64,000 bases of DNA from Rivibacter sp049446155 (GTDB taxonomy: Bacteria > Pseudomonadota > Gammaproteobacteria > Burkholderiales > Burkholderiaceae_C): the NCBI RefSeq assembly GCF_049446155.1, contig NZ_JBMSEE010000001.1, positions 620,001 through 684,000 on the forward strand, given 5' to 3'. Below are positions 21,245 through 29,919 of the stretch, piece by piece. Below the pieces are notes generated by a model. It had not been told where the DNA came from and made no database searches. It was given only the letters and a program-made list of their open reading frames with translations. The translations under genes were made by a program, and so were the position numbers. Numbering within the stretch: position 1 is the stretch's first letter; each line of letters begins with the position of its first letter.

Positions 21245-21337
21245 CCCCTCACCCCTGCCCTCTCCCCCGCGAGCGGGGGAGAGGGAGTTCATGCATTCGC
21301 TCCCTCTCCGGCGTGCGGGAGAGGGCTGGGGCGAGGG
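21245..21337. repeat. REP-like pair of mirrored hairpins between ybaB and recR
   Basis: Two hairpins stand back to back: CCCTCTCCCCCGCG at 21258 pairs with CGGGGGAGAGGG up to 21285, and CCCTCTCC at 21302 pairs with GGAGAGGG up to 21325. The outer arms also match in mirror image (CCCTCACCCCTG at 21245-21256 against CTGGGGCGAGGG at 21326-21337). This is the widespread CCCTCACCCC..GGGAGAGGG type of extragenic palindrome in proteobacteria. It sits between two genes of one operon, so it may tune mRNA stability. Confidence 0.8.
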
Positions 21338-21354
21338 CCAGGCCGGACTTCAAC

Positions 21355-21684
21355 TCAGAACGGGAACTTCATCCCCGGCGGCAGCGGCATGCCCGCCGTC
21401 AGCTTGCCCATCTTCTCTTCGCTCAGCGCAGCCGCGCGGCGCACCGCATCGTTGAAGGCCGCGGCGACGAGGTCTTCGAGCATGTCCTTGTCGTCGGCCA
21501 GCAGGCTCGGGTCGATGGTCACGCGCTTGACGTCGTGCTTGCAGCTCATCTGCACCTTCACGAGGCCGGCGCCGGACTGGCCTTCGACCTCGAGCAGCGC
21601 AAGCTCTTCCTGCGCGCGCTTGAGGTTGTCCTGCATGGCCTGGGCCTGCTTCATCAGGCCGGCGAGTTGTCCCTTGTTGATCAT
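21355..21684 (-). CDS. YbaB/EbfC-family nucleoid-associated protein
   Basis: A 109-residue DNA-binding protein of the YbaB/EbfC family. The N-terminal helix (GQLAGLMKQAQAMQDNLKR), the central strands (VKVQMSCKHDVKRVTIDPSL) and the C-terminal helix with DMLEDLVAAAFNDAVRRA are as expected. Members form dimers that bind DNA broadly and are nearly always placed between dnaX and recR, as here. The C-terminal tail GGMPLPPGMKFPF-like end (AGMPLPPGMKFPF) is typical of the group. Confidence 0.95.
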   Translation of the reverse strand: MINKGQLAGLMKQAQAMQDNLKRAQEELALLEVEGQSGAGLVKVQMSCKHDVKRVTIDPSLLADDKDMLEDLVAAAFNDAVRRAAALSEEKMGKLTAGMPLPPGMKFPF

Positions 21685-21725
21685 GGTGTCGGTCCTTCGA
21701 AAGGGGTTGGATGCCGCGCCGCGCG

Positions 21726-23516
21726 TCAGCGCGGCTGGATCGAGCCGGGCACGATGCGCGCCGTCTGGAACTGCTGCATCAGCTGCTGCACCAGCGGGTC
21801 GTTCTGGATCGTGGCCTCGGCATCGCGCTGGCGCTGCGCGCGCGCGGCGGCATCGCGGCGCGCCGGCGTGTCGAGGGCGGTGCCGGCCTCGACCGCGAGC
21901 GTGATCTCGCGCCCGAGCGCCGCGCGCACCGCCGCCTGGAGCTTGTCGACGTGGGCGCTCTGGCGCAGCGTCTCGCGCTCGACGACCAGCACGATGCGCC
22001 CGCGCGCCTCGTCATACGCGGTGCAGTGCGCCTGCCAGCCGAGCTCGCGCGTCAGCGCGCTGACCGCGCCGCGCTCGATCAGCTGCTGCATCAGCGCGGT
22101 CCAGCGGTCGGCCTCGGGCGTGGCAGCCACCGGTTCGGCAGCCACCCCCGCCGGCACGACGGGCGCCGGCTCGCGCACCACCGCCTCGGCGACCGCCTGC
22201 TCGTCGTCCGCGCGCAGGTAGGCCGGCTCGTCCTCCCACGGCGCCGGGCTGCGCGGCTTCGCTGCGGCGACCGGCGCCGCGGCCTCGGGCGGACGGCTGC
22301 TGCGCACCACCGGCGGCGGCGCCGGCTGCACCGCGATCGACGGCGGCGCCGGCGCCTTCAGGGCCGCCTGCGGCACCGCCGCGCGCGGCGCGGCGGGCGC
22401 GTTCTGCGCACGCGCGCCGGGCCGGAAGGCCAGTGCGCGCAGCAGCACCATCGTCAGGCCGGCGTACTCGTCAGGCGCGAGCGAGAGCTCGGGGCGGCCG
22501 TGGATCGCCAGGCTGTAGAGAAGTTGGGTCTCGTCGGGCGGCAGCGCCTGCGCGAGCGCGGCAACGGCCTGCAGCTCGTCGTCGCCCGCGGCGCCGAGCG
22601 CGCCGGGCACGGCCTGTTCGATCGCCATCTGCTGCGCGACGTTGGCCAGCTCCTCGAGCGCGCCGTCGGCCGACAGGCCCTGGTCGCGCAGCGCATCGAC
22701 TTGCGCGATCAGCGCGGCGCCGTCGCCGGCCGCCAGCGCCTCGACCAGCGCCAGCACCGGCGCGCGGCCGACGGCGCCGAGCATCTCGCGCACGCCCGCT
22801 TCCGAAAGCGTTCCGGCACCGAAGGCGATCGCCTGGTCGGTCAACGACAGCGCGTCGCGCATCGAGCCGCGCGCGCCGCGCGCGATGAGGCGCAGCGCGC
22901 CGATGTCGGCCGCGATGCCCTCGGACGGCAGCACCTGCTGCAGGTAATCGGAGATGGTTTCGGGCGCCATCGGCCGCAGGTTGAACTGCAGGCAGCGCGA
23001 CAGCACCGTGACCGGCACCTTGTGCGGATCGGTGGTGGCCAGCACGAACTTCACGTGCTCGGGCGGTTCTTCCAGCGTCTTGAGCATCGCGTTGAACGCG
23101 TGCCCGCTCAGCATGTGCACTTCGTCGATCATGTAGACCTTGAAGCGCCCCGCCACCGGCCGGTACATGGCCTGGTCGAGCAGCTGGGTCATCTCCTCGA
23201 CGCTGCGGTTCGAGGCGGCGTCGAGCTCGATGTAGTCGACATAGCGACCGGCGTCGATCTCGCGGCAGGCGTCGCACACGCCGCAGGGCTCGGCGGTGAT
23301 GCCGCCGCTGCCGTCGGGGCCGGTGCAGTTCAGGCTCTTGGCGAGGATGCGCGAGACCGTGGTCTTGCCGACGCCGCGCGTGCCGGTGAAGAGGTAGGCG
23401 TGGTGCAGGCGGTTGTTCGCCAGCGCGTTGCCGAGCGCGCGCACGACATGGTCTTGCCCGACCATCTCTGCGAAACGCTTGGGCCGGTACTTGCGGGCCA
23501 GGACCACGGTGCTCAT
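21726..23516 (-). CDS. dnaX: DNA polymerase III subunit tau/gamma
   Basis: A 596-residue clamp-loader ATPase. Walker A is GTRGVGKTTVSR, the zinc motif has a first Cys in LNCTGPDG and further Cys in PCGVCDAC, Walker B is MIDEVHML, and the sensor is TTDPHKVPVTVLSRCLQF. A Pro/Ala-rich linker starts near residue 385. The C-terminal domain that binds polymerase alpha (tau part) runs from about 455 to the end. I see no A-rich slippery run that would signal programmed frameshifting to gamma. First gene of dnaX-ybaB-recR, 41 bases before ybaB. Confidence 0.95.
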   Translation of the reverse strand: MSTVVLARKYRPKRFAEMVGQDHVVRALGNALANNRLHHAYLFTGTRGVGKTTVSRILAKSLNCTGPDGSGGITAEPCGVCDACREIDAGRYVDYIELDAASNRSVEEMTQLLDQAMYRPVAGRFKVYMIDEVHMLSGHAFNAMLKTLEEPPEHVKFVLATTDPHKVPVTVLSRCLQFNLRPMAPETISDYLQQVLPSEGIAADIGALRLIARGARGSMRDALSLTDQAIAFGAGTLSEAGVREMLGAVGRAPVLALVEALAAGDGAALIAQVDALRDQGLSADGALEELANVAQQMAIEQAVPGALGAAGDDELQAVAALAQALPPDETQLLYSLAIHGRPELSLAPDEYAGLTMVLLRALAFRPGARAQNAPAAPRAAVPQAALKAPAPPSIAVQPAPPPVVRSSRPPEAAAPVAAAKPRSPAPWEDEPAYLRADDEQAVAEAVVREPAPVVPAGVAAEPVAATPEADRWTALMQQLIERGAVSALTRELGWQAHCTAYDEARGRIVLVVERETLRQSAHVDKLQAAVRAALGREITLAVEAGTALDTPARRDAAARAQRQRDAEATIQNDPLVQQLMQQFQTARIVPGSIQPR

Positions 23517-23566
23517 CGGGGCATTCTACGGGCCGCTCCGAACGCGAGCCGGCCCTCGGGTCGCGC

Positions 23567-24271
23567 TCAATCTCCCGTCGGGGAGATGCGAAAGCCGGTC
23601 ACGTTCTCCATCGCGGTGAGCGTGCGCGCGAGGCGATTCAAGTTCGCGGGATCGAAGGTGCGCAGCATCATGCGGTACTCGACCTCGTGCTCGTCGCCCT
23701 CGAGCCGGTAGCTCAGCGTGTCGACGCTGAAGCCGTGCTTCTTCAGCAGCTCGCGCAGCTGCGGCTCGGGCAGCTCATCGCCGCGGCGAAAGCGCACCAC
23801 GTGCTGCGCGAACTGGTAGGTCGGCATGCGCAGCTCGATCTGGCGGAACACGCCCAGCGTGCCAAGCGTCAGCAACGTCGCGGCGATCGCCGCGAAGAAG
23901 AAGCCCACGCCGATCAGCACGCCGATCGCCGCGGTGATCCAGATCGACGCCGCCGTGGTCAGGCCGCGCACCGACAGGCCTTCCTTGAAGATCACGCCGG
24001 CGCCGAGGAAGCCGATGCCGGTCATGATGCCCTGCACCATGCGCGTGGGATCGATGGTGACGTTCTGGCCGTCGGTGGGCTGGAACCACATCGGCTGGTA
24101 GACCGTCACCAGCATCAGGAGGGTCGACGCCAGGCACACCAGCGTGTGGGTGCGAAAGCCTGCCGGGCGACCGTGGTAGCTGCGCTCGAGGCCGATCAGG
24201 CCGCCGGCCAGCACCGCGCCGCCCAGGTGCAGCATCACTTCGAGATGAACCGTCGTGAGCGTCATGGACAT
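23567..24271 (-). CDS. MgtC/SapB-family membrane protein
   Basis: A 234-residue inner-membrane protein. The first about 150 residues hold four or five hydrophobic segments with the family motifs AGGLIGLERSYHGRPAGFRTH and GIGFLGAGVIFKEG, followed by LTTAASIWITAAIG. A soluble ACT-like C-terminal domain (from about 165) ends the protein. MgtC proteins help survival at low magnesium, in some species by modulating the F1Fo ATPase. Two ATG codons, at 24271 and 24265, are possible; GAGG upstream fits either. It lies 50 bases before dnaX on the same strand and is divergent from the PurM-like gene. Confidence 0.9.
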   Translation of the reverse strand: MSMTLTTVHLEVMLHLGGAVLAGGLIGLERSYHGRPAGFRTHTLVCLASTLLMLVTVYQPMWFQPTDGQNVTIDPTRMVQGIMTGIGFLGAGVIFKEGLSVRGLTTAASIWITAAIGVLIGVGFFFAAIAATLLTLGTLGVFRQIELRMPTYQFAQHVVRFRRGDELPEPQLRELLKKHGFSVDTLSYRLEGDEHEVEYRMMLRTFDPANLNRLARTLTAMENVTGFRISPTGD

Positions 24272-24365
24272 TCGCCTCGCCCCGGCAACGGCCGTACCCG
24301 CACAGCATAGGGAAGCGCGCCCCGGTGGCAACGGATAATCGCGCATTCGAGTCCGCGACCGCCTC

Positions 24366-25484
24366 ATGAGCCACACCCCCGCCCCCGCCCCCCTCAGCTA
24401 CGAACAGGCCGGGGTCAACTACGACCTGATCGACCCGCTCAAGATTGCTGCGCAGCGCGCCGCCGCCAGCACCGCGAGCCAGCTCGCCGGCCACGGCTTC
24501 AGCGAGGTGGCAGCGTCGCGCGGCGAGTCGGCCTACGTGGTCGACGTGGGGCCGTTCTACCTGGCGAGCATCGTCGAGTGCCTGGGCTCCAAGGCCCTCG
24601 TCGCCGACGAGATGGCCAGGCTCACCGGCCGCAGCTGGTACGACGGCATCGCGCAGGACACGATCGCCATGGCGATCAACGACCTCATCACCGTGGGTGC
24701 CACGCCGCTGGTCGTGCAGGCCTACTGGGCCGCCGGCGGCAGCGAATGGTTCGAGGACGCCGCGCGCGCGCAAGCGCTCGTGGCCGGCTGGAAGAAGGCC
24801 TGCGAGGTTTGCGGCGTCGCGTGGGGCGGCGGCGAGACGCCGGCGCTGGCCGGCATCGTCGAGGCCGGGCGCATCGACCTGGCAGCGTCTTGCACCGGCA
24901 TCGTCAACCCGAAGTCGCGCCTCAGCGTCGGCGACAAGCTCGGCGCCGGCGACGCGATCGTGCTGCTCGCCTCGAGCGGCATCCACGCCAACGGCCTGAG
25001 CCTGGCGCGCAAGCTCGCCGAGCGCCTGCCTGAGGGCTATCTCACCGAGGTGGCGCCGGGCCTGAGCTTCGGCGCCGCGCTGCTCGCGCCGACGGTGCTG
25101 TACTCGCCGGTGACCGAGGCGCTCGCCAAGGCCGGCATCGTGCCCCACTACAGCGCCAACGTCACCGGCCACGGCTGGCGCAAGCTGCTGCGCCACCCGA
25201 AGGCGCTGACCTATCGCATCCACACCGTGCCGCCGGTGCCCGCGGTGCTGAAGTTCATCGCCGAACAGGCCGGCCACGACGCGCGCGAGGCCTACTCGAC
25301 GCTCAACATGGGCGCGGGCTTCGCGCTCTATGTGGACGCCAAGGACGCGCAGCGCACGGTCGAGATCGCCAAGGCGAACGGCATCGAGGCCTGGGTTGCC
25401 GGTACGGTCGAGGAAGGGCCGAAGCGCCTGATCGTCGAGCCGCTGGGCGTGACCTACGGCGACGAGGATCTGCAGCTGCGCTGA
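24366..25484 (+). CDS. AIR synthase (PurM)-related protein, divergent paralogue
   Basis: A 372-residue protein with the PurM fold order: opening LSYEQAGVNYDLID, NDLITVGATPLVVQAYWA, GGGETPALAGI and SSGIHANGLSLARKL. These align with the ATP- and FGAM-binding segments of phosphoribosylformylglycinamidine cyclo-ligase. The usual GTDGVGTK loop is replaced by VVDVGPFYLASIVECLGSK, and the protein is about 25 residues longer than standard PurM. It may be a paralogue with another substrate rather than the purine enzyme; no other purine gene is near. It is divergent from the MgtC gene over 94 bp and convergent with the SRP RNA gene. Confidence 0.8.
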   Translation: MSHTPAPAPLSYEQAGVNYDLIDPLKIAAQRAAASTASQLAGHGFSEVAASRGESAYVVDVGPFYLASIVECLGSKALVADEMARLTGRSWYDGIAQDTIAMAINDLITVGATPLVVQAYWAAGGSEWFEDAARAQALVAGWKKACEVCGVAWGGGETPALAGIVEAGRIDLAASCTGIVNPKSRLSVGDKLGAGDAIVLLASSGIHANGLSLARKLAERLPEGYLTEVAPGLSFGAALLAPTVLYSPVTEALAKAGIVPHYSANVTGHGWRKLLRHPKALTYRIHTVPPVPAVLKFIAEQAGHDAREAYSTLNMGAGFALYVDAKDAQRTVEIAKANGIEAWVAGTVEEGPKRLIVEPLGVTYGDEDLQLR

Positions 25485-25521
25485 TGCGCGCAGCGATGGC
25501 GCGGTTCGGTGGGTGTTGGGG

Positions 25522-25619
25522 TGACGAGCCTTGACCCCGGCACTGAGTGCTAACGGTTAGGGCTGCTTCGTTCCCGACCTGACCCGGTTGGCCGCGCCCC
25601 CATGCGGGGAGGCCCGTCA
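25522..25619 (-). ncRNA. ffs: Signal recognition particle 4.5S RNA (bacterial small SRP RNA)
   Basis: Read on the minus strand, the core GGGTCAGGTCGGGAACGAAG followed by CAGCC is the Ffh-binding domain IV hairpin, with the GGTCAGG...AAGCAGCC internal loops. The flanks pair as a long rod: GACGGGCC near 25618-25611 pairs with GGCTCGTC near 25530-25523. The size of about 98 bases matches the bacterial small SRP RNA. It works with Ffh and FtsY to target membrane proteins. The exact ends are estimated from the terminal helix. Confidence 0.9.
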
Positions 25620-25626
25620 GGAGCGA

Positions 25627-25632
25627 ATTCTA
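25627..25632 (-). promoter_or_regulatory. ffs: Likely -10 element of the SRP RNA gene
   Basis: On the minus strand TAGAAT (5/6 to TATAAT) lies at 25632-25627, seven bases before the predicted 5' end of the RNA near 25619. No good -35 hexamer is visible 16-18 bases upstream. The region overlaps the end of the kinase-HDOD gene on the same strand. Confidence 0.5.
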
Positions 25633-25644
25633 CCCGCGTGGGGA

Positions 25645-28110
25645 TCACCCCCCGCTCGCCTGCCTGAATGCCATCACGGCCTGGTTGCGCAAGGTGCGCA
25701 GCAGCGCGAGTTCCTTCTCCTCGATGCGGATCGCGCCGGCCGCGGACTGATCCGCGTAGATCAGCCCGATCGGCGCGTTCTTCAGCACCAGCGGCAGCAG
25801 CAGGAACGTGGGCGCGGCGAGGTCGCCCTTGAACCATGCAGGCAGGCGCGGCGCGATCGCCGGCAGCGTGGCGTCGGCGATCAGCGTGTCGGCACCCTTG
25901 AGGCTCACCGCCGCGAACAGGTCGATCGGCTGGCCGGGCGCAGGTTTCAATGCAATGCGAAAGCGCGGCGCGAGGCCTTCGCTGCCCGCACCGAGCGCGA
26001 GTCGTCCGACCAGTTCGCCGCTTCTCGCATCACGCAGGCAGAACACGATGCGGCGCAGGCCCAAGGCGCGGTACATCGTCTCCAGGATCATGCGCAGCAC
26101 CTCGTTGAGCTTGAACGAGTCGCCGACCAGCGTGGCGGTGATGTCCTGGATGCCGGCAGCGAGCACGCCGGCGGCATCGGCCGAGCTGCTCGCGGCCGCA
26201 GCCGCGGCACGCGGATCGCCGAGCGCATGGCCCGAGATCGTGTCGGCGAAGGCCGCTTCGGCGGCGGCCTTGGCGTCGAGCGGGCGGTCGAGCAGGCGCT
26301 CGGCGGCCGAGCCGGGCTTGAGCCTGAGCTGCAGGCCGTCGGCCAGTTGCGTGAGGCGCGCACGCGCGCGCTGCACGGCCTCGGCCACGTCGCGCGGCGC
26401 GAGCCCCAAGGCGCGCGCGTGTCGCTCGGCGACCGCGTTGACGCGCTGCGCGGCCTCGTGCGGCTCGGCGTGCAGCAGCGCATCGGCCACTTCGTTCGAG
26501 GCCGCGGCCAGCCAGCGCAGGCGCTCCGCGGCCTGTGCCGGCGGTTGCGACGGCGATGCACCCGCCGGCGGGCGCATCGCGCGCTGCAGCGATTCCGGCA
26601 GGCCCCAGCTGCGCGCGACGCCGACGCCGAGTTCCTCGTAGCTCAGGCCCAGCACCGAAGCCGAGGCCTGCGCCTCGGGCACCGGCAGGCGCGGCGTCTC
26701 GCGCGCGGGCGCCGCGCCGGGACGCACCAGCCGGCGCACCTGCTCGGCTTCCTCGGGGAAGTAGAACTCGGTCAGCAGGCGCCCGAGGTTGCACATCAGC
26801 GCGGCGATGAAGCCCTCTTCCGCGTCGCGCGAACTCGCGCTCAGCTCGGAGGCCAGCGTGCCGGCCAGCAGCGAGCGCACGAACTCCTGCTTGATCTGCT
26901 CGGCATGCAGCTTGTCGTTCATGTGCTCGAGCAGCACGAGCGAGAGCGCAAGGTTGCGGATGCCGGCAAAGCCGATCAGCGCGACCGCGCGCGAGACGGT
27001 GCTGATCGTGCCGCCGCCGGCATGGCTGTAGCTCGCGGTGTTGACCAGGCGCAAGAGCTTGTGGGTGAGCGCCACGTCCTTGAGGATCTCGGCGGCCAGG
27101 CTGCCCAGGCTTTCGTTCTCGGCGTTGGCGACGCGCTGGATGCGCGAGACCGCATCGGACAGCGCCGGGAAGTCGCTCTTGTGGCGCATGCGGCGCAGCA
27201 GGAACTCGAGCACGCCGGCCTTGGGCGCGGCGTCGGGTGCGTCGCTCGCGGTCACGGCCGACGGCGTGAGCCAGGCGAGCAGCGCGGCATGCAGTTCGCC
27301 GGCATCGCGAAAACGCGCCGCGGCGTCATGCGCGAGGCAGCGGTTGACGATCGCTCGCAGCGCGTCGTCGACCGGCTGCGGCGTGCTTGGCGGCAGCGCG
27401 AGCGGCTCGCGGTCGCCGCGCGCGATGCGCGCCATCGCCGCCTCGGCGCCCTTCTCGTCGACCAGCGGGCGGCCCAGCAGGCACTCGGCGACCAGCAGGC
27501 CGAGCGCGAACACGTCGACCGCCGGCGTCGGCGCGTCGCCGGCCAGCGTTTCGGGCGCGACGTAGCGCGGCGTGCCGGCGGCGGCGACCGGCGCCGCGCC
27601 AGGATGCGTGCGCGCGGCGATGCCGAAGTCGGTGACGCGCGCGCGGCCCGCGACGTCGAGCAGCAGGTTCGATGGCTTGATGTCGCGGTGCACGACGCCC
27701 GCCGCATGCGCCTGCGCGATCGCGTCGACCGCGCCGAGCAGCAGCTCGACCGTGGCGCGCGGCGCGATCGGGCCCTTCGACTTCAATCGCTCGGCCAGCG
27801 ACTCGCCGGGCACGACCTCGAACACGAGATAGCTTTGAGCCGCCGCCCCGGGCGGCTGGTGCATGTCGGCCTCGAACACCGCAACGATGTGCGGATGGTT
27901 CAGCGCCGCGACCGCGCGCGCCTCGGCCAGGCCTTCGCCGAGCGCGGCGGCCGTTGCGGTGTCATCGCCCTCGATCAGCTTGAGCGCCACTTCGCGCTCG
28001 AGGCGCGAATCGCGCGCCAGCCACACGGTGCTTTGCGCACCGCGGCCGAGCACGCGCAGCAGTTCGAAACGGCCAATGCGCGAGTTCGGCCGCGCAGCGA
28101 AGCCGGCCAT
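25645..28110 (-). CDS. Ser/Thr protein kinase with HDOD and GAF-like regions
   Basis: An 821-residue cytoplasmic signalling protein. The Hanks-type kinase domain (about 13-270) looks active: glycine loop VLGRGAQSTVW, VALKLIEG lysine, VVHRDIKPSNLLLD catalytic loop and VTDFGIA. An HDOD domain follows (about 295-500, DFPALSDAVSRIQRVANAE and HKLLRLVNTASYSHAGG, then RAVALIGFAGIRNLAL). The C-terminal part (about 640-815) looks GAF-like (LRMILETMYRALGLRRIVF, PIGLIYADQS). The start is ATG 28110, whose A is shared with the stop of the upstream gene (TGATG), so translation is coupled. HDOD domains in beta- and gammaproteobacteria often link to motility or stress signalling; targets are unknown. Confidence 0.88.
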   Translation of the reverse strand: MAGFAARPNSRIGRFELLRVLGRGAQSTVWLARDSRLEREVALKLIEGDDTATAAALGEGLAEARAVAALNHPHIVAVFEADMHQPPGAAAQSYLVFEVVPGESLAERLKSKGPIAPRATVELLLGAVDAIAQAHAAGVVHRDIKPSNLLLDVAGRARVTDFGIAARTHPGAAPVAAAGTPRYVAPETLAGDAPTPAVDVFALGLLVAECLLGRPLVDEKGAEAAMARIARGDREPLALPPSTPQPVDDALRAIVNRCLAHDAAARFRDAGELHAALLAWLTPSAVTASDAPDAAPKAGVLEFLLRRMRHKSDFPALSDAVSRIQRVANAENESLGSLAAEILKDVALTHKLLRLVNTASYSHAGGGTISTVSRAVALIGFAGIRNLALSLVLLEHMNDKLHAEQIKQEFVRSLLAGTLASELSASSRDAEEGFIAALMCNLGRLLTEFYFPEEAEQVRRLVRPGAAPARETPRLPVPEAQASASVLGLSYEELGVGVARSWGLPESLQRAMRPPAGASPSQPPAQAAERLRWLAAASNEVADALLHAEPHEAAQRVNAVAERHARALGLAPRDVAEAVQRARARLTQLADGLQLRLKPGSAAERLLDRPLDAKAAAEAAFADTISGHALGDPRAAAAAASSSADAAGVLAAGIQDITATLVGDSFKLNEVLRMILETMYRALGLRRIVFCLRDARSGELVGRLALGAGSEGLAPRFRIALKPAPGQPIDLFAAVSLKGADTLIADATLPAIAPRLPAWFKGDLAAPTFLLLPLVLKNAPIGLIYADQSAAGAIRIEEKELALLRTLRNQAVMAFRQASGG

Positions 28111-29801
28111 CACGCGGCGCGTGCCGCGGCGGGCGCGGCCGCAGCGATCAGACGGCGGGCGCGCTTGAGCGCATTGGCCAGCTCTTCGCTCGTCACGCCG
28201 AGCGCGCGCGCATAGCGCGTCACGACCTTGGCGATCGGCACGCCGGCAGCGACCTCGCTGGCGCAGCTGGCCACCGCGCGCAGCCGGTCGACGTTGTCGT
28301 CGGGCTGGCGCACCGGCGCCTCGGGCGGCAGCGGACGCATCGCACGCAGCATGTTCTCGTCGAGGCCCCAGTGCTGGGCCACCGCGACGGCGAGCGACTC
28401 GAGATCGGTGCCGATCACCGCGTTGGCCGCGGCCTCCGGCGCCGTGGGCCGTGGCGCGGCCTGGCCGGGCGCGGCGAGCGGATGCACGAGCTGCTCGATC
28501 TGCAGCGCTTCGTCGGGGAAGTGGTAGCGCACCAGCATCTGGCCGAGGTGCTGCAGCAGCGCGACCAGCAACGCCTCTTCGGCGTCGAGATCAGGCGGGC
28601 ACACCACCTCGGCCACGTGGCCGGCGGTGCGTGCGATGTTCATCGCCTGCTCCAGTGCCGCGGCACCCGCCGGCGCCAGCGGTCCGGGCCAGGCGCGCAG
28701 GCCCAGCGAGGTCGAGCGCACGCCGGCCAGGCCGATCAGCTGCACCGCGCGGCGCACCGTGGTGATCGGGCCGTCGCCGGTGTGCGCCGCGTAGCGCACC
28801 GCGTTGAGGGTGCGCAGCAGTTCGAGCGCAAGCGCCGGGTCCTGCACGATCACGTCGACCAGCTCGTCGAGCCGCCCCTGTTCCATGCTGACCAGCTGCG
28901 CGACGCGGCCCGACAGCCCGGGCCGCGCCGGCAACGGCCCCACCGTCTGCAGGCGGTCGAGCAGCAGCGCGAGCGGCCCGCCGGCGTCGGCCGACTGCGC
29001 CTCGAGCCAGCCGGCCAGCGCGCGCACCAGGCTGCGCGCGCCCAGGTAGCGGCGCTGCGGTTCGCGTTCGAGGGCGCGGTTGGCGATCGCGCGCAAGGCC
29101 TCGGGAACGAGGTGCGGCGTGGTCCACGGCAGCCGCGCGATCTCGCCGGCGCGCACGCGCTCGACGATGCCCGGCACGTCGCCGTCGTCCAGCGGCATGC
29201 TGCCGCCCAGCAGGCGCTGCAGCAGCGCGCCGGCGGCCATCAGGTCGGTCTCGTGCAGCAGCCGCAGGCGCTGCAGGTCGGCGGTGTCGCCGGCGCCGCC
29301 GCGCGCGGTCGGCGCGGTGGCGGGACGGCCGACGCCCGGCGCCATGACCGCGACGCGGCCCTGCGGCGTCAGCAGCAGCGTATGCAAGCCGAGATCGTGG
29401 TGGGCGGCGCCGGCTTCATGCAGATAGGCGAGGCCTTCGAGTGCGTCGATCAGCCATTGGGCGCTCTCGGTCGGCGCCGGTGGCTGTCCCTCGGCCAGCA
29501 CTTCGGCGAGCGTGCGACCGGCGCCGCGCTCGCAGGCGACGAAGGGCCAGTTCGACTCCACGCCGATCTCGGCCGCGGCCGCCAGCAGCGGATGGCTCAG
29601 GCGCTGCGCATGGCGCGCCTCGCGCAGCCAGGTCTCGAGCGCCGCGGCGTCGGTGGGCTGATGGCGCGGCAGGTGCAACAGCAGGTCCTGCCCGCGTGCC
29701 GGATCCGAGGCGTGCCACAGCATGCTGCGGCTGCTCTTGCCGAGCAGCGCATGCAGCACGAAGCGACCGAGTCGGCGGGTCGTCGGGGCGGCAACGGGCA
29801 T
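28110..29801 (-). CDS. Pseudokinase-HDOD protein
   Basis: A 563-residue relative of the downstream kinase-HDOD protein. The N-terminal lobe GRFVLHALLGKSSRSMLWHA matches a kinase glycine loop, but the key residues are gone: the VAIK lysine region reads DLLLHLPRH, the HRD-K-N loop reads HHDLGLHTLLL near residue 134, and the DFG site reads VMAPGV. Catalysis is therefore unlikely. An HDOD domain occupies about residues 290-480 (ALALELLRTLNAVRYAAHTG and RAVQLIGLAGVRS). ATG 29801 is preceded by AGGAGAAGTAGG. It overlaps the active kinase gene by one base, suggesting 1:1 synthesis and perhaps a complex. Confidence 0.85.
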   Translation of the reverse strand: MPVAAPTTRRLGRFVLHALLGKSSRSMLWHASDPARGQDLLLHLPRHQPTDAAALETWLREARHAQRLSHPLLAAAAEIGVESNWPFVACERGAGRTLAEVLAEGQPPAPTESAQWLIDALEGLAYLHEAGAAHHDLGLHTLLLTPQGRVAVMAPGVGRPATAPTARGGAGDTADLQRLRLLHETDLMAAGALLQRLLGGSMPLDDGDVPGIVERVRAGEIARLPWTTPHLVPEALRAIANRALEREPQRRYLGARSLVRALAGWLEAQSADAGGPLALLLDRLQTVGPLPARPGLSGRVAQLVSMEQGRLDELVDVIVQDPALALELLRTLNAVRYAAHTGDGPITTVRRAVQLIGLAGVRSTSLGLRAWPGPLAPAGAAALEQAMNIARTAGHVAEVVCPPDLDAEEALLVALLQHLGQMLVRYHFPDEALQIEQLVHPLAAPGQAAPRPTAPEAAANAVIGTDLESLAVAVAQHWGLDENMLRAMRPLPPEAPVRQPDDNVDRLRAVASCASEVAAGVPIAKVVTRYARALGVTSEELANALKRARRLIAAAAPAAARAA

Positions 29802-29845
29802 GGAACCTACTTCTCCTACTGCGATTGGACCGCGGCCCGCGCGCC

Positions 29846-29880
29846 AAAAAAGCCCGAGCAAGGCCGGCAAGCCGGCCCTG
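29846..29880 (-). terminator. Rho-independent terminator after the alpha/beta hydrolase gene
   Basis: On the minus strand GGCCGGCTTGCCGGCC forms a perfect hairpin (29877-29862), followed by TTGCTCGGGC and a run of six T (29851-29846). The T run is 10 bases from the stem, a little far. It would end the transcript of the hydrolase before the pseudokinase gene. Confidence 0.55.
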
Positions 29881-29919
29881 TTTCACGCTTGTGAACGGCT
29901 CGGGGCCCGGCCGCGGACC

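Noticed and set aside
22200..22460. A programmed frameshift site in dnaX for making gamma.
   Set aside because: There is no A-rich slippery heptamer in the linker region of the gene.
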